A stretch of 64,000 nt of DNA from Megaustenia siamemsis (taxonomy: Eukaryota; Mollusca; Gastropoda; Stylommatophora; Ariophantidae): the NCBI GenBank assembly GCA_032433765.1, contig JAVIAB010000046.1:63412175-63476174 (forward strand), in the 5' to 3' direction. Below the pieces are notes generated by a model, which was not told where the DNA came from, ran no database searches, and saw only the letters and a list, made by a program, of their open reading frames with translations. This document shows, piece after piece, positions 1-15,000 of the stretch (the stretch's first letter is position 1; every line of letters begins with the position of its first letter). Position numbers and translations under genes: made by a program.

Positions 1-3000
1 CACCTGTCTCTAAGATCACAACCTCCCTACCACACATGTCTCTAAGATCACAACCTCCCTACCACACATGTCTCTAAGATCACAATCTCCCTACCACACC
101 TGTCTCTAAGATCACAACCTCTCTACCACACATGTCTCTAAGATCACAACCTCCCTACCACACCCGTCTCTAAGATCATAACCTCCCTACCACACCTGTC
201 TCTAAGATCACAACCTCTCTACCACACCCATCTCTAAGATCACAACCTCCCTACCACACATGTCTCTAAGATCACAACCTCCCTACCACACCTGTCTCTA
301 AGATCACAACCTCCCTACCACACCCATCTCTAAGATCACAACCTCCCTACCACACCCATCTCTAAGATCACAACCTCTCTACCACACCCGTCTCTAAGAT
401 CATAACCTCCCTACCACACATGTCTCTAAGATCACAACCTCTCTACCACACATGTCTCTAAGATCATAACCTCCCTACCACACCCGTCTCTAAGATCATA
501 ACCTCCCTACCACACATGTCTCTAAGATCATAACCTCCCTACCACACCCGTCTCTAAGATCACAACCTCTCTACCACACATGTCTCTAAGATCACAACCT
601 CTCTACCACACATGTCTCTAAGATCATAACCTCCCTACCACACCCGTCTCTAAGATCACAACCTCCCTACCACACCCATCTCTAAGATCATAACCTCTCT
701 ACAACACCTGTCTCTAAGATCACAACCTCTCTACCACACCTGTCTCTAAGATCACAACCTCTCTACCACACATGTCTCTAAGATCATAACCTCCCTACCA
801 CACCCGTCTCTAAGATCACAACCTCCCTACCACACATGTCTCTAAGATCATAACCTCCCTACCACACCCGTCTCTAAGATCACAACCTCCCTACCACACC
901 CATCTCTAAGATCATAACCTCTCTACCACACCTGTCTCTAAGATCACAACCTCTCTACCACATCTGTCTCTAAGATCACAACCTCTCTACCACACATGTC
1001 TCTAAGATCATAACCTCCCTACCACACCCGTCTCTAAGATCACAACCTCCCTACCACACCCATCTCTAAGATCATAACCTCTCTACCACACCTGTCTCTA
1101 AGATCACAACCTCCTACCACACCCATCTCTAAGATCATAACCTCTCTACCACACCCGTCTCTAAGATCACAACCTCTCTACCACACCCGTCTCTAAGATC
1201 ATAACCTCTCTACCACACCTGTCTCTAAGATCACAACCTCTCTACCACACCCGTCTCTAAGATCACAACCTCTCTACCACACCCGTCTCTAAGATCACAA
1301 CCTCTCTACCACACCCGTCTCTAAGATCACAACCTCCCTACCACACATGTCTCTAAGATCACAACCTCTCTACCACACCTGTCTCTAAGATCACAACCTC
1401 TCTACCACACCTGTCTCTAAGATCACAACCTCTCTACCACACCTGTCTCTAAGATCACAACCTCTCTACCACACCCGTCTCTAAGATCACAACCTCCCTA
1501 CCACACATGTCTCTAAGATCACAACCTCTCTACCACACCTGTCTCTAAGATCACAACCTCTCTACCACATCTGTCTCTAAGATCACAACCTCTCTACCAC
1601 ACCTGTCTCTAAGATCACAACCTCCCTACCACACATGTCTCTAAGATCACAACCTCTCTACCACACCTGTCTCTAAGATCACAACCTCTCTACCACACCT
1701 GTCTCTAAGATCACAACCTCTCTACCACACCTGTCTCTAAGATCACAACCTCTCTACCACACCTGTCTCTAAGATCACAACCTCCCTACCACACATGTCT
1801 CTAAGATCACAACCTCTCTACCACACCCGTCTCTAAGATCACAACCTCTCTACCACACCTGTCTCTAAGATCACAACCTCTCTACCACACCCGTCTCTAA
1901 GATCATAACCTCACTACCACACATGTCTCTAAGATCACAACCTCTCTACCACACCTGTCTCTAAGATCACAACCTCTCTACCACACCCGTCTCTAAGATC
2001 ATAACCTCCCTACCACACATGTCTCTAAGATCACAACCTCTCTACCACACCTGTCTCTAAGATCACAACCTCTCTACCACACCTGTCTCTAAGATCACAA
2101 CCTCTCTACCACACCTGTCTCTAAGATCACAACCTCTCTACCACACCTGTCTCTAAGATCACAACCTCTCTACCACAACTGTCTCTAAGATCACAACCTC
2201 CCTACCACACATGTCTCTAAGATCACAACCTCTCTACCACACCCGTCTCTAAGATCACAACCTCTCTACCACACCTGTCTCTAAGATCACAACCTCTCTA
2301 CCACACCCGTCTCTAAGATCATAACCTCCCTACCACACATGTCTCTAAGATCATAACCTCTCTACCACACCTGTCTCTAAGATCATAACCTCTCTACCAC
2401 ACCTGTCTCTAAGATCATAACCTCTCTACCACACCTGTCTCTAAGATCACAACCTCTCTACCACACCTGTCTCTAAGATCACAACCTCCCTACCACACAT
2501 GTCTCTAAGATCATAACCTCCCTACCACACCCGTCTCTAAGATCACAACCTCCCTACCACACCCATCTCTAAGATCATAACCTCTCTACCACACCTGTCT
2601 CTAAGATCACAACCTCTCTACCACACCTGTCTCTAAGATCACAACCTCTCTACCACACATGTCTCTAAGATCATAACCTCCCTACCACACCCGTCTCTAA
2701 GATCACAACCTCCCTACCACACCCATCTCTAAGATCATAACCTCTCTACCACACCTGTCTCTAAGATCACAACCTCCCTACCACACCCATCTCTAAGATC
2801 ATAACCTCTCTACCACACCCGTCTCTAAGATCACAACCTCTCTACCACACCCGTCTCTAAGATCATAACCTCTCTACCACACCTGTCTCTAAGATCACAA
2901 CCTCTCTACCACACCCGTCTCTAAGATCACAACCTCTCTACCACACCCGTCTCTAAGATCACAACCTCTCTACCACACCCGTCTCTAAGATCACAACCTC

Positions 3001-6000
3001 CCTACCACACATGTCTCTAAGATCACAACCTCTCTACCACACCTGTCTCTAAGATCACAACCTCTCTACCACACCTGTCTCTAAGATCACAACCTCTCTA
3101 CCACACCTGTCTCTAAGATCACAACCTCTCTACCACACCCGTCTCTAAGATCACAACCTCCCTACCACACATGTCTCTAAGATCACAACCTCTCTACCAC
3201 ACCTGTCTCTAAGATCACAACCTCTCTACCACATCTGTCTCTAAGATCACAACCTCTCTACCACACCTGTCTCTAAGATCACAACCTCCCTACCACACAT
3301 GTCTCTAAGATCACAACCTCTCTACCACACCTGTCTCTAAGATCACAACCTCTCTACCACACCTGTCTCTAAGATCACAACCTCTCTACCACACCTGTCT
3401 CTAAGATCACAACCTCTCTACCACACCTGTCTCTAAGATCACAACCTCCCTACCACACATGTCTCTAAGATCACAACCTCTCTACCACACCGTCTCTAAG
3501 ATCACAACCTCTCTACCACACCTGTCTCTAAGATCACAACCTCTCTACCACACCCGTCTCTAAGATCATAACCTCACTACCACACATGTCTCTAAGATCA
3601 CAACCTCTCTACCACACCTGTCTCTAAGATCACAACCTCTCTACCACACCCGTCTCTAAGATCATAACCTCCCTACCACACATGTCTCTAAGATCACAAC
3701 CTCTCTACCACACCTGTCTCTAAGATCACAACCTCTCTACCACACCTGTCTCTAAGATCACAACCTCTCTACCACACCTGTCTCTAAGATCACAACCTCT
3801 CTACCACACCTGTCTCTAAGATCACAACCTCTCTACCACAACTGTCTCTAAGATCACAACCTCCCTACCACACATGTCTCTAAGATCACAACCTCTCTAC
3901 CACACCGTCTCTGAGATCACAACATCTCTACCACACCTGTCTCTAAGATCACAACCTCTCTACCACACCCGTCTCTAAGATCATAACCTCCCTACCACAC
4001 ATGTCTCTAAGATCATAACCTCTCTACCACACCTGTCTCTAAGATCATAACCTCTCTACCACACCTGTCTCTAAGATCATAACCTCTCTACCACACCTGT
4101 CTCTAAGATCACAACCTCTCTACCACACCTGTCTCTAAGATCACAACCTCTCTACCACACCTGTCTCTAAGATCATAACCTCTCTACCACACCTGTCTCT
4201 AAGATCACAACCTCTCTACCACACCTGTCTCTAAGATCACAACCTCTCTACCACACCTGTCTCTAAGATCATAACCTCCCTACCACACCTGTCTCTAAGA
4301 TCACAACCTCTCTACCACACCTGTCTCTAAGATCATAACCTCCCTACCACACCTGTCTCTAAGATCATAACCTCCCTACCACACCTGTCTCTAAGATCAC
4401 AACCTCTCTACCACACCCGTCTCTAAGATCATAACCTCCCTACCACACCTGTCTCTAAGATCACAACCTCTCTACCACACCCGTCTCTAAGATCACAACC
4501 TCTCTACCACACCTGTCTCTAAGATCATAACCTCCCTACCACACCTGTCTCTAAGATCACAACCTCTCTACCACACCCGTCTCTAAGATCACAACCTTCC
4601 TACCACACCCGTCTCTAAGATCACAACCTCCCTACCACACATGTCTCTAAGATCACAACCTCCCTACCACACCTGTCTCTAAGATCACAACCTCCCTACC
4701 ACACCCATCTCTAAGATCACAACCTCCCTACCACACCTGTCTCTAAGATCACAACCTCTCTACCACACCTGTCTCTAAGGTCACAACCTCCCTACCACAC
4801 CCGTCTCTAAGATCACAACCTCCCTACCACACCTGTCTCTAAGATCACAACCTCCCTACCACACCCATCTCTAAGATCACAACCTCCCTACCACACATGT
4901 CTCTAAGATCACAACCTCTCTACCACACATGTCTCTAAGATCATAACCTCCCTACCACACCCGTCTCTAAGATCACAACCTCCCTACCACACCCATCTCT
5001 AAGATCACAACCTCCCTACCACACATGTCTCTAAGATCACAACCTCCCTACAACACATGTCTCTAAGATCACAACCTCCCTACCACACATGTCTCTAAGA
5101 TCACAACCTCTCTACCACACCTGTCTCTAAGATCACAACCTCCCTACCACACCTGTCTCTAAGATCACAACCTCCCTACCACACATGTCTCTAAGATCAC
5201 AACCTCCCTACCACACATGTCTCTAAGATCACAATCTCCCTACCACACCTGTCTCTAAGATCACAACCTCTCTACCACACATGTCTCTAAGATCACAACC
5301 TCCCTACCACACCCGTCTCTAAGATCATAACCTCCCTACCACACCTGTCTCTAAGATCACAACCTCTCTACCACACCCATCTCTAAGATCACAACCTCCC
5401 TACCACACATGTCTCTAAGATCACAACCTCCCTACCACACCTGTCTCTAAGATCACAACCTCCCTACCACACCCATCTCTAAGATCACAACCTCCCTACC
5501 ACACCCATCTCTAAGATCACAACCTCTCTACCACACCCGTCTCTAAGATCATAACCTCCCTACCACACATGTCTCTAAGATCACAACCTCTCTACCACAC
5601 ATGTCTCTAAGATCATAACCTCCCTACCACACCCGTCTCTAAGATCACAACCTCCCTACCACACATGTCTCTAAGATCATAACCTCCCTACCACACCCGT
5701 CTCTAAGATCACAACCTCCCTACCACACCCATCTCTAAGATCATAACCTCTCTACCACACCTGTCTCTAAGATCACAACCTCTCTACCACACCTGTCTCT
5801 AAGATCACAACCTCTCTACCACACATGTCTCTAAGATCATAACCTCCCTACCACACCCGTCTCTAAGATCACAACCTCCCTACCACACCCATCTCTAAGA
5901 TCATAACCTCTCTACCACACCTGTCTCTAAGATCACAACCTCCCTACCACACCCATCTCTAAGATCATAACCTCTCTACCACACCCGTCTCTAAGATCAC

Positions 6001-9000
6001 AACCTCTCTACCACACCTCTCTCTAAGATCATAACCTCTCTACCACACCTGTCTCTAAGATCACAACCTCTCTACCACACCGTCTCTAAGATCACAACCT
6101 CTCTACCACACCCGTCTCTAAGATCACAACCTCTCTACCACACCCGTCTCTAAGATCACAACCTCCCTACCACACATGTCTCTAAGATCACAACCTCTCT
6201 ACCACACCTGTCTCTAAGATCACAACCTCTCTACCACACCTGTCTCTAAGATCACAACCTCTCTACCACACCTGTCTCTAAGATCACAACCTCTCTACCA
6301 CACCCGTCTCTAAGATCACAACCTCCCTACCACACATGTCTCTAAGATCACAACCTCTCTACCACACCTGTCTCTAAGATCACAACCTCTCTACCACACC
6401 TGTCTCTAAGATCACAACCTCTCTACCACACCTGTCTCTAAGATCACAACCTCCCTACCACACATGTCTCTAAGATCACAACCTCTCTACCACACCTGTC
6501 TCTAAGATCACAACCTCTCTACCACACCTGTCTCTAAGATCACAACCTCTCTACCACACCTGTCTCTAAGATCACAACCTCTCTACCACACCTGTCTCTA
6601 AGATCACAACCTCCCTACCACACATGTCTCTAAGATCACAACCTCTCTACCACACCCGTCTCTAAGATCACAACCTCTCTACCACACCTGTCTCTAAGAT
6701 CACAACCTCTCTACCACACCCGTCTCTAAGATCATAACCTCACTACCACACATGTCTCTAAGATCACAACCTCTCTACCACACCTGTCTCTAAGATCACA
6801 ACCTCTCTACCACACCCGTCTCTAAGATCATAACCTCCCTACCACACATGTCTCTAAGATCACAACCTCTCTACCACACCTGTCTCTAAGATCACAACCT
6901 CTCTACCACACCTGTCTCTAAGATCACAACCTCTCTACCACACATGTCTCTAAGATCACAACCTCTCTACCACACCTGTCTCTAAGATCACAACCTCTCT
7001 ACCACACCTGTCTCTAAGATCACAACCTCTCTACCACACCTGTCTCTAAGATCACAACCTCTCTACCACACCCGTCTCTAAGATCATAACCTCCCTACCA
7101 CACATGTCTCTAAGATCACAACCTCTCTACCACACCTGTCTCTAAGATCACAACCTCTCTACCACACCCGTCTCTAAGATCATAACCTCCCTACCACACA
7201 TGTCTCTAAGATCACAACCTCTCTACCACACCTGTCTCTAAGATCACAACCTCTCTACCACACCCGTCTCTAAGATCATAACCTCCCTACCACACATGTC
7301 TCTAAGATCACAACCTCTCTACCACACCTGTCTCTAAGATCACAACCTCTCTACCACACCTGTCTCTAAGATCACAACCTCTCTACCACACCTGTCTCTA
7401 AGATCACAACCTCTCTACCACACCTGTCTCTAAGATCACAACCTCTCTACCACACCTGTCTCTAAGATCACAACCTCCCTACCACACATGTCTCTAAGAT
7501 CACAACCTCTCTACCACACCCGTCTCTAAGATCACAACCTCTCTACCACACCTGTCTCTAAGATCACAACCTCTCTACCACACCCGTCTCTAAGATCATA
7601 ACCTCCCTACCACACATGTCTCTAAGATCATAACCTCTCTACCACACCTGTCTCTAAGATCATAACCTCTCTACCACACCTGTCTCTAAGATCATAACCT
7701 CTCTACCACACCTGTCTCTAAGATCACAACCTCTCTACCACACCTGTCTCTAAGATCACAACCTCTCTACCACACCTGTCTCTAAGATCATAACCTCTCT
7801 ACCACACCTGTCTCTAAGATCACAACCTCTCTACCACACCTGTCTCTAAGATCACAACCTCTCTACCACACCTGTCTCTAAGATCATAACCTCCCTACCA
7901 CACCTGTCTCTAAGATCACAACCTCTCTACCACACCCGTCTCTAAGATCATAACCTCCCTACCACACCTGTCTCTAAGATCATAACCTCCCTACCACACC
8001 TGTCTCTAAGATCACAACCTCTCTACCACACCGTCTCTAAGATCATAACCTCCCTACCACACCTGTCTCTAAGATCACAACCTCTCTACCACACCCGTCT
8101 CTAAGATCACAACCTCTCTACCACACCTGTCTCTAAGATCATAACCTCCCTACCACACCTGTCTCTAAGATCACAACCTCTCTACCACACCCGTCTCTAT
8201 GATCATAACCTCCCCTCCCTACCACACCTGTCTCTAAGATCACAACCTCTCTACCACACCTGTCTCTAAGATCACAACCTCCCTACCACACCTGTCTCTA
8301 AGATCATAACCTCCCTACCACACCTGTCTCTAAGATCACAACCTCCCTACCACACCCGTCTCTAAGATCACAACCTCTCTACCACACCTGTCTCTAAGAT
8401 TATAACCTCCCTACCACACCTGTCTCTAAGATCACAACCTCCCTACCACACCTGTCTCTAAGATCATAACCTCCCTACCACACCTGTCTCTAAGATCATA
8501 ACCTCCCTACCACACCTGTCTCTAAGATCACAACCTCCCTACCACACCCATCTCTAAGATCACAACCTCTCTAACACACCTGTCTCTAAGATCACAACCT
8601 CCCTACCACACCTGTCTCTAAGATCATAACCTCCCTACCACACCTGTCTCTAAGATCACAACCTCCCTACCACACCTGTCTCTAAGATCACAACCTCCCT
8701 ACCACACCTGTCTCTAAGATCACAACCTCTCTACCACACCTGTCTCTAAGATCACAACCTCCCTACCACACCTGTCTCTAAGATCACAACCTCCCTACCA
8801 CACCTGTCTCTAAGATCACAACCTCCCTACCACACCTGTCTCTAAGATCACAACCTCCCTACCACACCTGTCTCTAAGATCACAACCTCCCTACCACACC
8901 TGTCTCTAAGATCACAACCTCCCTACCACACCTGTCTCTAAGATCACAACCTCCCTACCACACCTGTCTCTAAGATCACAACCTCCCTACCACACCTGTC

Positions 9001-12000
9001 TCTAAGATCACAACCTCCCTACCACACCTGTCTCTAAGATCACAACCTCCCTACAACACCCATCTCTAAGATCACAACCTCTCTACCACACCTGTCTCTA
9101 AGATCACAACCTCCCTACCACACCTGTCTCTAAGATCACAACCTCCCTACCACACCTGTCTCTAAGATCACAACCTCCCTACCACACCCATCTCTAAGAT
9201 CACAACCTCCCTACCACACCCATCTCTAAGATCACAACCTCTCTACCACACCTGTCTCTAAGATCACAACCTCCCTACCACACCTGTCTCTAAGATCACA
9301 ACCTCCCTACCACACCTGTCTCTAAGATCACAACCTCCCTACCACACCCGTCTCTAAGATCACAACCTCCCTACCACACCCGTCTCTAAGATCATAACCT
9401 CCCTACCACACCTGTCTCTAAGATCACAACCTCCCTACCACACCTGTCTCTAAGATCACAACCTCCCTACCACACCTGTCTCTAAGATCACAACCTCCCT
9501 ACCACACCTGTCTCTAAGATCACAACCTCCCTACCACACCTGTCTCTAAGATCACAACCTCCCTACCACACCCATCTCTAAGATCACAACCTCTCTACCA
9601 CACCTGTCTCTAAGATCATAACCTCCCTACCACACCTGTCTCTAAGATCATAACCTCCCTACCACACCTGTCTCTAAGATCACAACCTCCCTACCACACC
9701 CATCTCTAAGATCACAACCTCTCTACCACACCTGTCTCTAAGATCACAACCTCCCTACCACACCCGTCTCTAAGATCACAACCTCCCTACCACACCTGTC
9801 TGTAAGATCATAACCTCCCTACCACACCTGTCTCTAAGATCATAACCTCCCTACCACACCTGTCTCTGAGATCATAACCTCCCTACCACACCTGTCTCTA
9901 AGATCATAACCTCCCTACCACACCCGTCTCTAAGATCATAACCTCCCTACCACACCTGTCTCTAAGATCACAACCTCCCTACCACACCTGTCTCTAAGAT
10001 CATAACCTCCCTACCACACCTGTCTCTAAGATCACAACCTCCCTACCACACCTGTCTCTAAGATCATAACCTCCCTACCACACCCATCTCTAAGATCACA
10101 ACCTCCCTACCACACATGTCTCTAAGATCACAACCTCTCTACCACACCCATCTCTAAGATCACAACCTCCCTACCACACCTGTCTCTAAGATCACAACCT
10201 CTCTACCACACCTGTCTCTAAGATCATAACCTCCCTACCACACCTGTCTCTAAGATCACAACCTCCCTACCACACCTGTCTCTAAGATCACAACCTCTCT
10301 ACCACACCTGTCTCTAAGATCACAACCTCTCTACCACACATGTCTCTAAGATCACAACCTCTCTACCACACATGTCTCTAAGATCACAACCTCTCTACCA
10401 CACATGTCTCTAAGATCACAACCTCTCTACCACACATGTCTCTAAGATCACAACCTCTCTACCACACATGTCTCTAAGATCACAACCTCTCTACCACACC
10501 CATCTCTAAGATCACAACCTCCCTACCACACCTGTCTCTAAGATCACAACCTCTCTACCACACCTGTCTCTAAGATTACAACCTCTCTACCACACATGTC
10601 TCTAAGATCACAACCTCTCTACCACACATGTCTCTAAGATCACAACCTCTCTACCACACCTGTCTCTAAGATCACAACCTCCCTACCACACATGTCTCTA
10701 AGATCACAACCTCTCTACCACACATGTCTCTAAGATCACAACCCCCCTACCACACCTGTCCCTAAGATCATAACCTCCCTACCACACATGTCTCTAAGAT
10801 CACAACCTCTCTACCACACATGTCTCTAAGATCACAACCTCTCTACCACACATGTCTCTAAGATCACAACCCCCCTACCACACATGTCCCTAAGATCATA
10901 ACCTCCCTACCACACATGTCTCTAAGATCACAACCTCCCTACCACACATGTCTCTAAGATCATAACCTCCCTACCACACCTGTCTCTAAGATCATAACCT
11001 CCCTACCACACATGTCTCTAAGATCACAACCTCTCTACCACACATGTCTCTAAGATCACAACCTCCCTACCACACCTGTCTCTAAGATCACAACCTCCCT
11101 ACCACACATGTCTCTAAGATCACAACCTCCCTACCACACATGTCTCTAAGATCACAACCTCCCTACCACACATGTCTCTAAGATCACAACCTCTCTACCA
11201 CACATGTCTCTAAGATCACAACCTCCCTACCACACATGTCTCTAAGATCATAACCTCCCTACCACACATGTCTCTAAGATCACAACCTCTCTACCACACC
11301 CGTCTCTAAGATCATAACCTCCCTACCACACCTGTCTCTAAGATCATAACCTCCCTACCACACCTGTCTCTAAGATCATAAACTCCCTACCACACCCATC
11401 TCTAAGATCACAACCTCCCTACCACACATGTCTCTAAGATCATAACCTCCCTACCACACCTGTCTCTAAGATCATAACCTCCCTACCACACCTGTCTCTA
11501 AGATCATAAACTCCCTACCACACCCATCTCTAAGATCACAACCTCCCTACCACACATGTCTCTAAGATCATAACCTCCCTACCACACATGTCTCTAAGAT
11601 CATAACCTCCCTAACACACCTGTCTCTAAGATCATAACCTCCCTACCACACATGTCTCTAAGATCATAACCTCCCTACCACACCTGTCTCTAAGATCATA
11701 ACCTCCCTACCACACATGTCTCTAAGATCATAACCTCCCTACCACACATGTCTCTAAGATCACAACCTCCCTACCACACATGTCTCTAAGATCACAACCT
11801 CCCTACCACACATGTCTCTAAGATCATAACCTCCCTACCACACATGTCTCTAAGATCACAACCTCCCTACCACACATGTCTCTAAGATCATAACCTCCCT
11901 ACCACACCCGTCTCTAAGATCACAACCTCCCTACCACACCCATCTTTAAGATCACAACCTCCCTACCACACCTGTCTCTAAGATCACAACCTCCCTACCA

Positions 12001-15000
12001 CACATGTCTCTAAGATCACAACCTCCCTACCACACCCGTCTCTAAGATCACAACCTCCCTACCACACCCATCTTTAAGATCACAACCTCCCTACCACACC
12101 CATCTCTAAGATCACAACCTCTCTACCACACCGTCTCTAAGATCACAACCTCCCTACCACACCCGTCTCTAAGATCACAACCTCCCTACCACACATGTCT
12201 CTAAGATCACAACCTCCCTACCACACATGTCTCTAAGATCACAACCTCCCTACCACACCTGTCTCTAAGATCACAACCTCTCTACCACACCCATCTCTAA
12301 GATCACAACCTCTCTACCACACCCATCTCTAAGATCACAACCTCTCTACCACACCCATCTCTAAGATCACAACCTCCCTACCACACCCGTCTCTAAGATC
12401 ACAACCTCCCTACCACACCCATCTCTAAGATCACAACCTCTCTACCACACCCATCTCTAAGATCACAACCTCTCTACCACACATGTCTCTAAGATCACAA
12501 CCTGCCTACCACACCTGTCTCTAAGATCACAACCTCCCTACCACACATGTCTCTAAGATCACAACCTCTCTACCACACATGTCTCTAAGATCACAACCTC
12601 CCTACCACACCCATCTCTAAGATCACAACCTCTCTACCACACCCGTCTCTAAGATCACAACCTCTCTACCACACATGTCTCTAAGATCACAACCTCTCTA
12701 CCACACCCGTCTCTAAGATCACAACCTCCCTACCACACATGTCTCTAAGATCATAACCTCCCTACCACACCCATCTCTAAGATCACAACCTCCCTACCAC
12801 ACCATCTCTAAGATCACAACCTCCCTACCACACATGTCTCTAAGATCACAACCTCCCTACCACACCCGTCTCTAAGATCACAACCTCTCTACCACACCTG
12901 TCTCTAAGATCACAACCTCCCTACCACACCCGTCTCTAAGATCACAACCTCCCTACCACACATGTCTCTAAGATCACAACCTCCCTACCACACCCGTCTC
13001 TAAGATCACAACCTCCCTACCACACCTGTCTCTAAGATCACAACCTCCCTACCACACATGTCTCTAAGATCACAACCTCCCTACCACACATGTCTCTAAG
13101 ATCACAACCTCCCTACCACACCCGTCTCTAAGATCACAACCTCTCTACCACACATGTCTCTAAGATCATAACCTCCCTACCACACCTGTCTCTAAGATCA
13201 CAACCTCTCTACCACACCCGTCTCTAAGATCATAACCTCCCTACCACACCTGTCTCTAAGATCACAACCTCTCTACCACACCCGTCTCTAAGATCACAAC
13301 CTCTCTACCACACCTGTCTCTAAGATCATAACCTCCCTACCACACCTGTCTCTAAGATCACAACCTCTCTACCACACCCGTCTCTATGATCATAACCTCC
13401 CCTCCCTACCACACCTGTCTCTAAGATCACAACCTCTCTACCACACCTGTCTCTAAGATCACAACCTCCCTACCACACCTGTCTCTAAGATCATAACCTC
13501 CCTACCACACCTGTCTCTAAGATCACAACCTCCCTACCACACCCGTCTCTAAGATCACAACCTCTCTACCACACCTGTCTCTAAGATTATAACCTCCCTA
13601 CCACACCTGTCTCTAAGATCACAACCTCCCTACCACACCTGTCTCTAAGATCATAACCTCCCTACCACACCTGTCTCTAAGATCATAACCTCCCTACCAC
13701 ACCTGTCTCTAAGATCACAACCTCCCTACCACACCCATCTCTAAGATCACAACCTCTCTAACACACCTGTCTCTAAGATCACAACCTCCCTACCACACCT
13801 GTCTCTAAGATCATAACCTCCCTACCACACCTGTCTCTAAGATCACAACCTCCCTACCACACCTGTCTCTAAGATCACAACCTCCCTACCACACCTGTCT
13901 CTAAGATCACAACCTCTCTACCACACCTGTCTCTAAGATCACAACCTCCCTACCACACCTGTCTCTAAGATCACAACCTCCCTACCACACCTGTCTCTAA
14001 GATCACAACCTCCCTACCACACCTGTCTCTAAGATCACAACCTCCCTACCACACCTGTCTCTAAGATCACAACCTCCCTACCACACCTGTCTCTAAGATC
14101 ACAACCTCCCTACCACACCTGTCTCTAAGATCACAACCTCCCTACCACACCTGTCTCTAAGATCACAACCTCCCTACCACACCTGTCTCTAAGATCACAA
14201 CCTCCCTACCACACCTGTCTCTAAGATCACAACCTCCCTACAACACCCATCTCTAAGATCACAACCTCTCTACCACACCTGTCTCTAAGATCACAACCTC
14301 CCTACCACACCTGTCTCTAAGATCACAACCTCCCTACCACACCTGTCTCTAAGATCACAACCTCCCTACCACACCCATCTCTAAGATCACAACCTCCCTA
14401 CCACACCCATCTCTAAGATCACAACCTCTCTACCACACCTGTCTCTAAGATCACAACCTCCCTACCACACCTGTCTCTAAGATCACAACCTCCCTACCAC
14501 ACCTGTCTCTAAGATCACAACCTCCCTACCACACCCGTCTCTAAGATCACAACCTCCCTACCACACCCGTCTCTAAGATCATAACCTCCCTACCACACCT
14601 GTCTCTAAGATCACAACCTCCCTACCACACCTGTCTCTAAGATCACAACCTCCCTACCACACCTGTCTCTAAGATCACAACCTCCCTACCACACCTGTCT
14701 CTAAGATCACAACCTCCCTACCACACCTGTCTCTAAGATCACAACCTCCCTACCACACCCATCTCTAAGATCACAACCTCTCTACCACACCTGTCTCTAA
14801 GATCATAACCTCCCTACCACACCTGTCTCTAAGATCATAACCTCCCTACCACACCTGTCTCTAAGATCACAACCTCCCTACCACACCCATCTCTAAGATC
14901 ACAACCTCTCTACCACACCTGTCTCTAAGATCACAACCTCCCTACCACACCCGTCTCTAAGATCACAACCTCCCTACCACACCTGTCTGTAAGATCATAA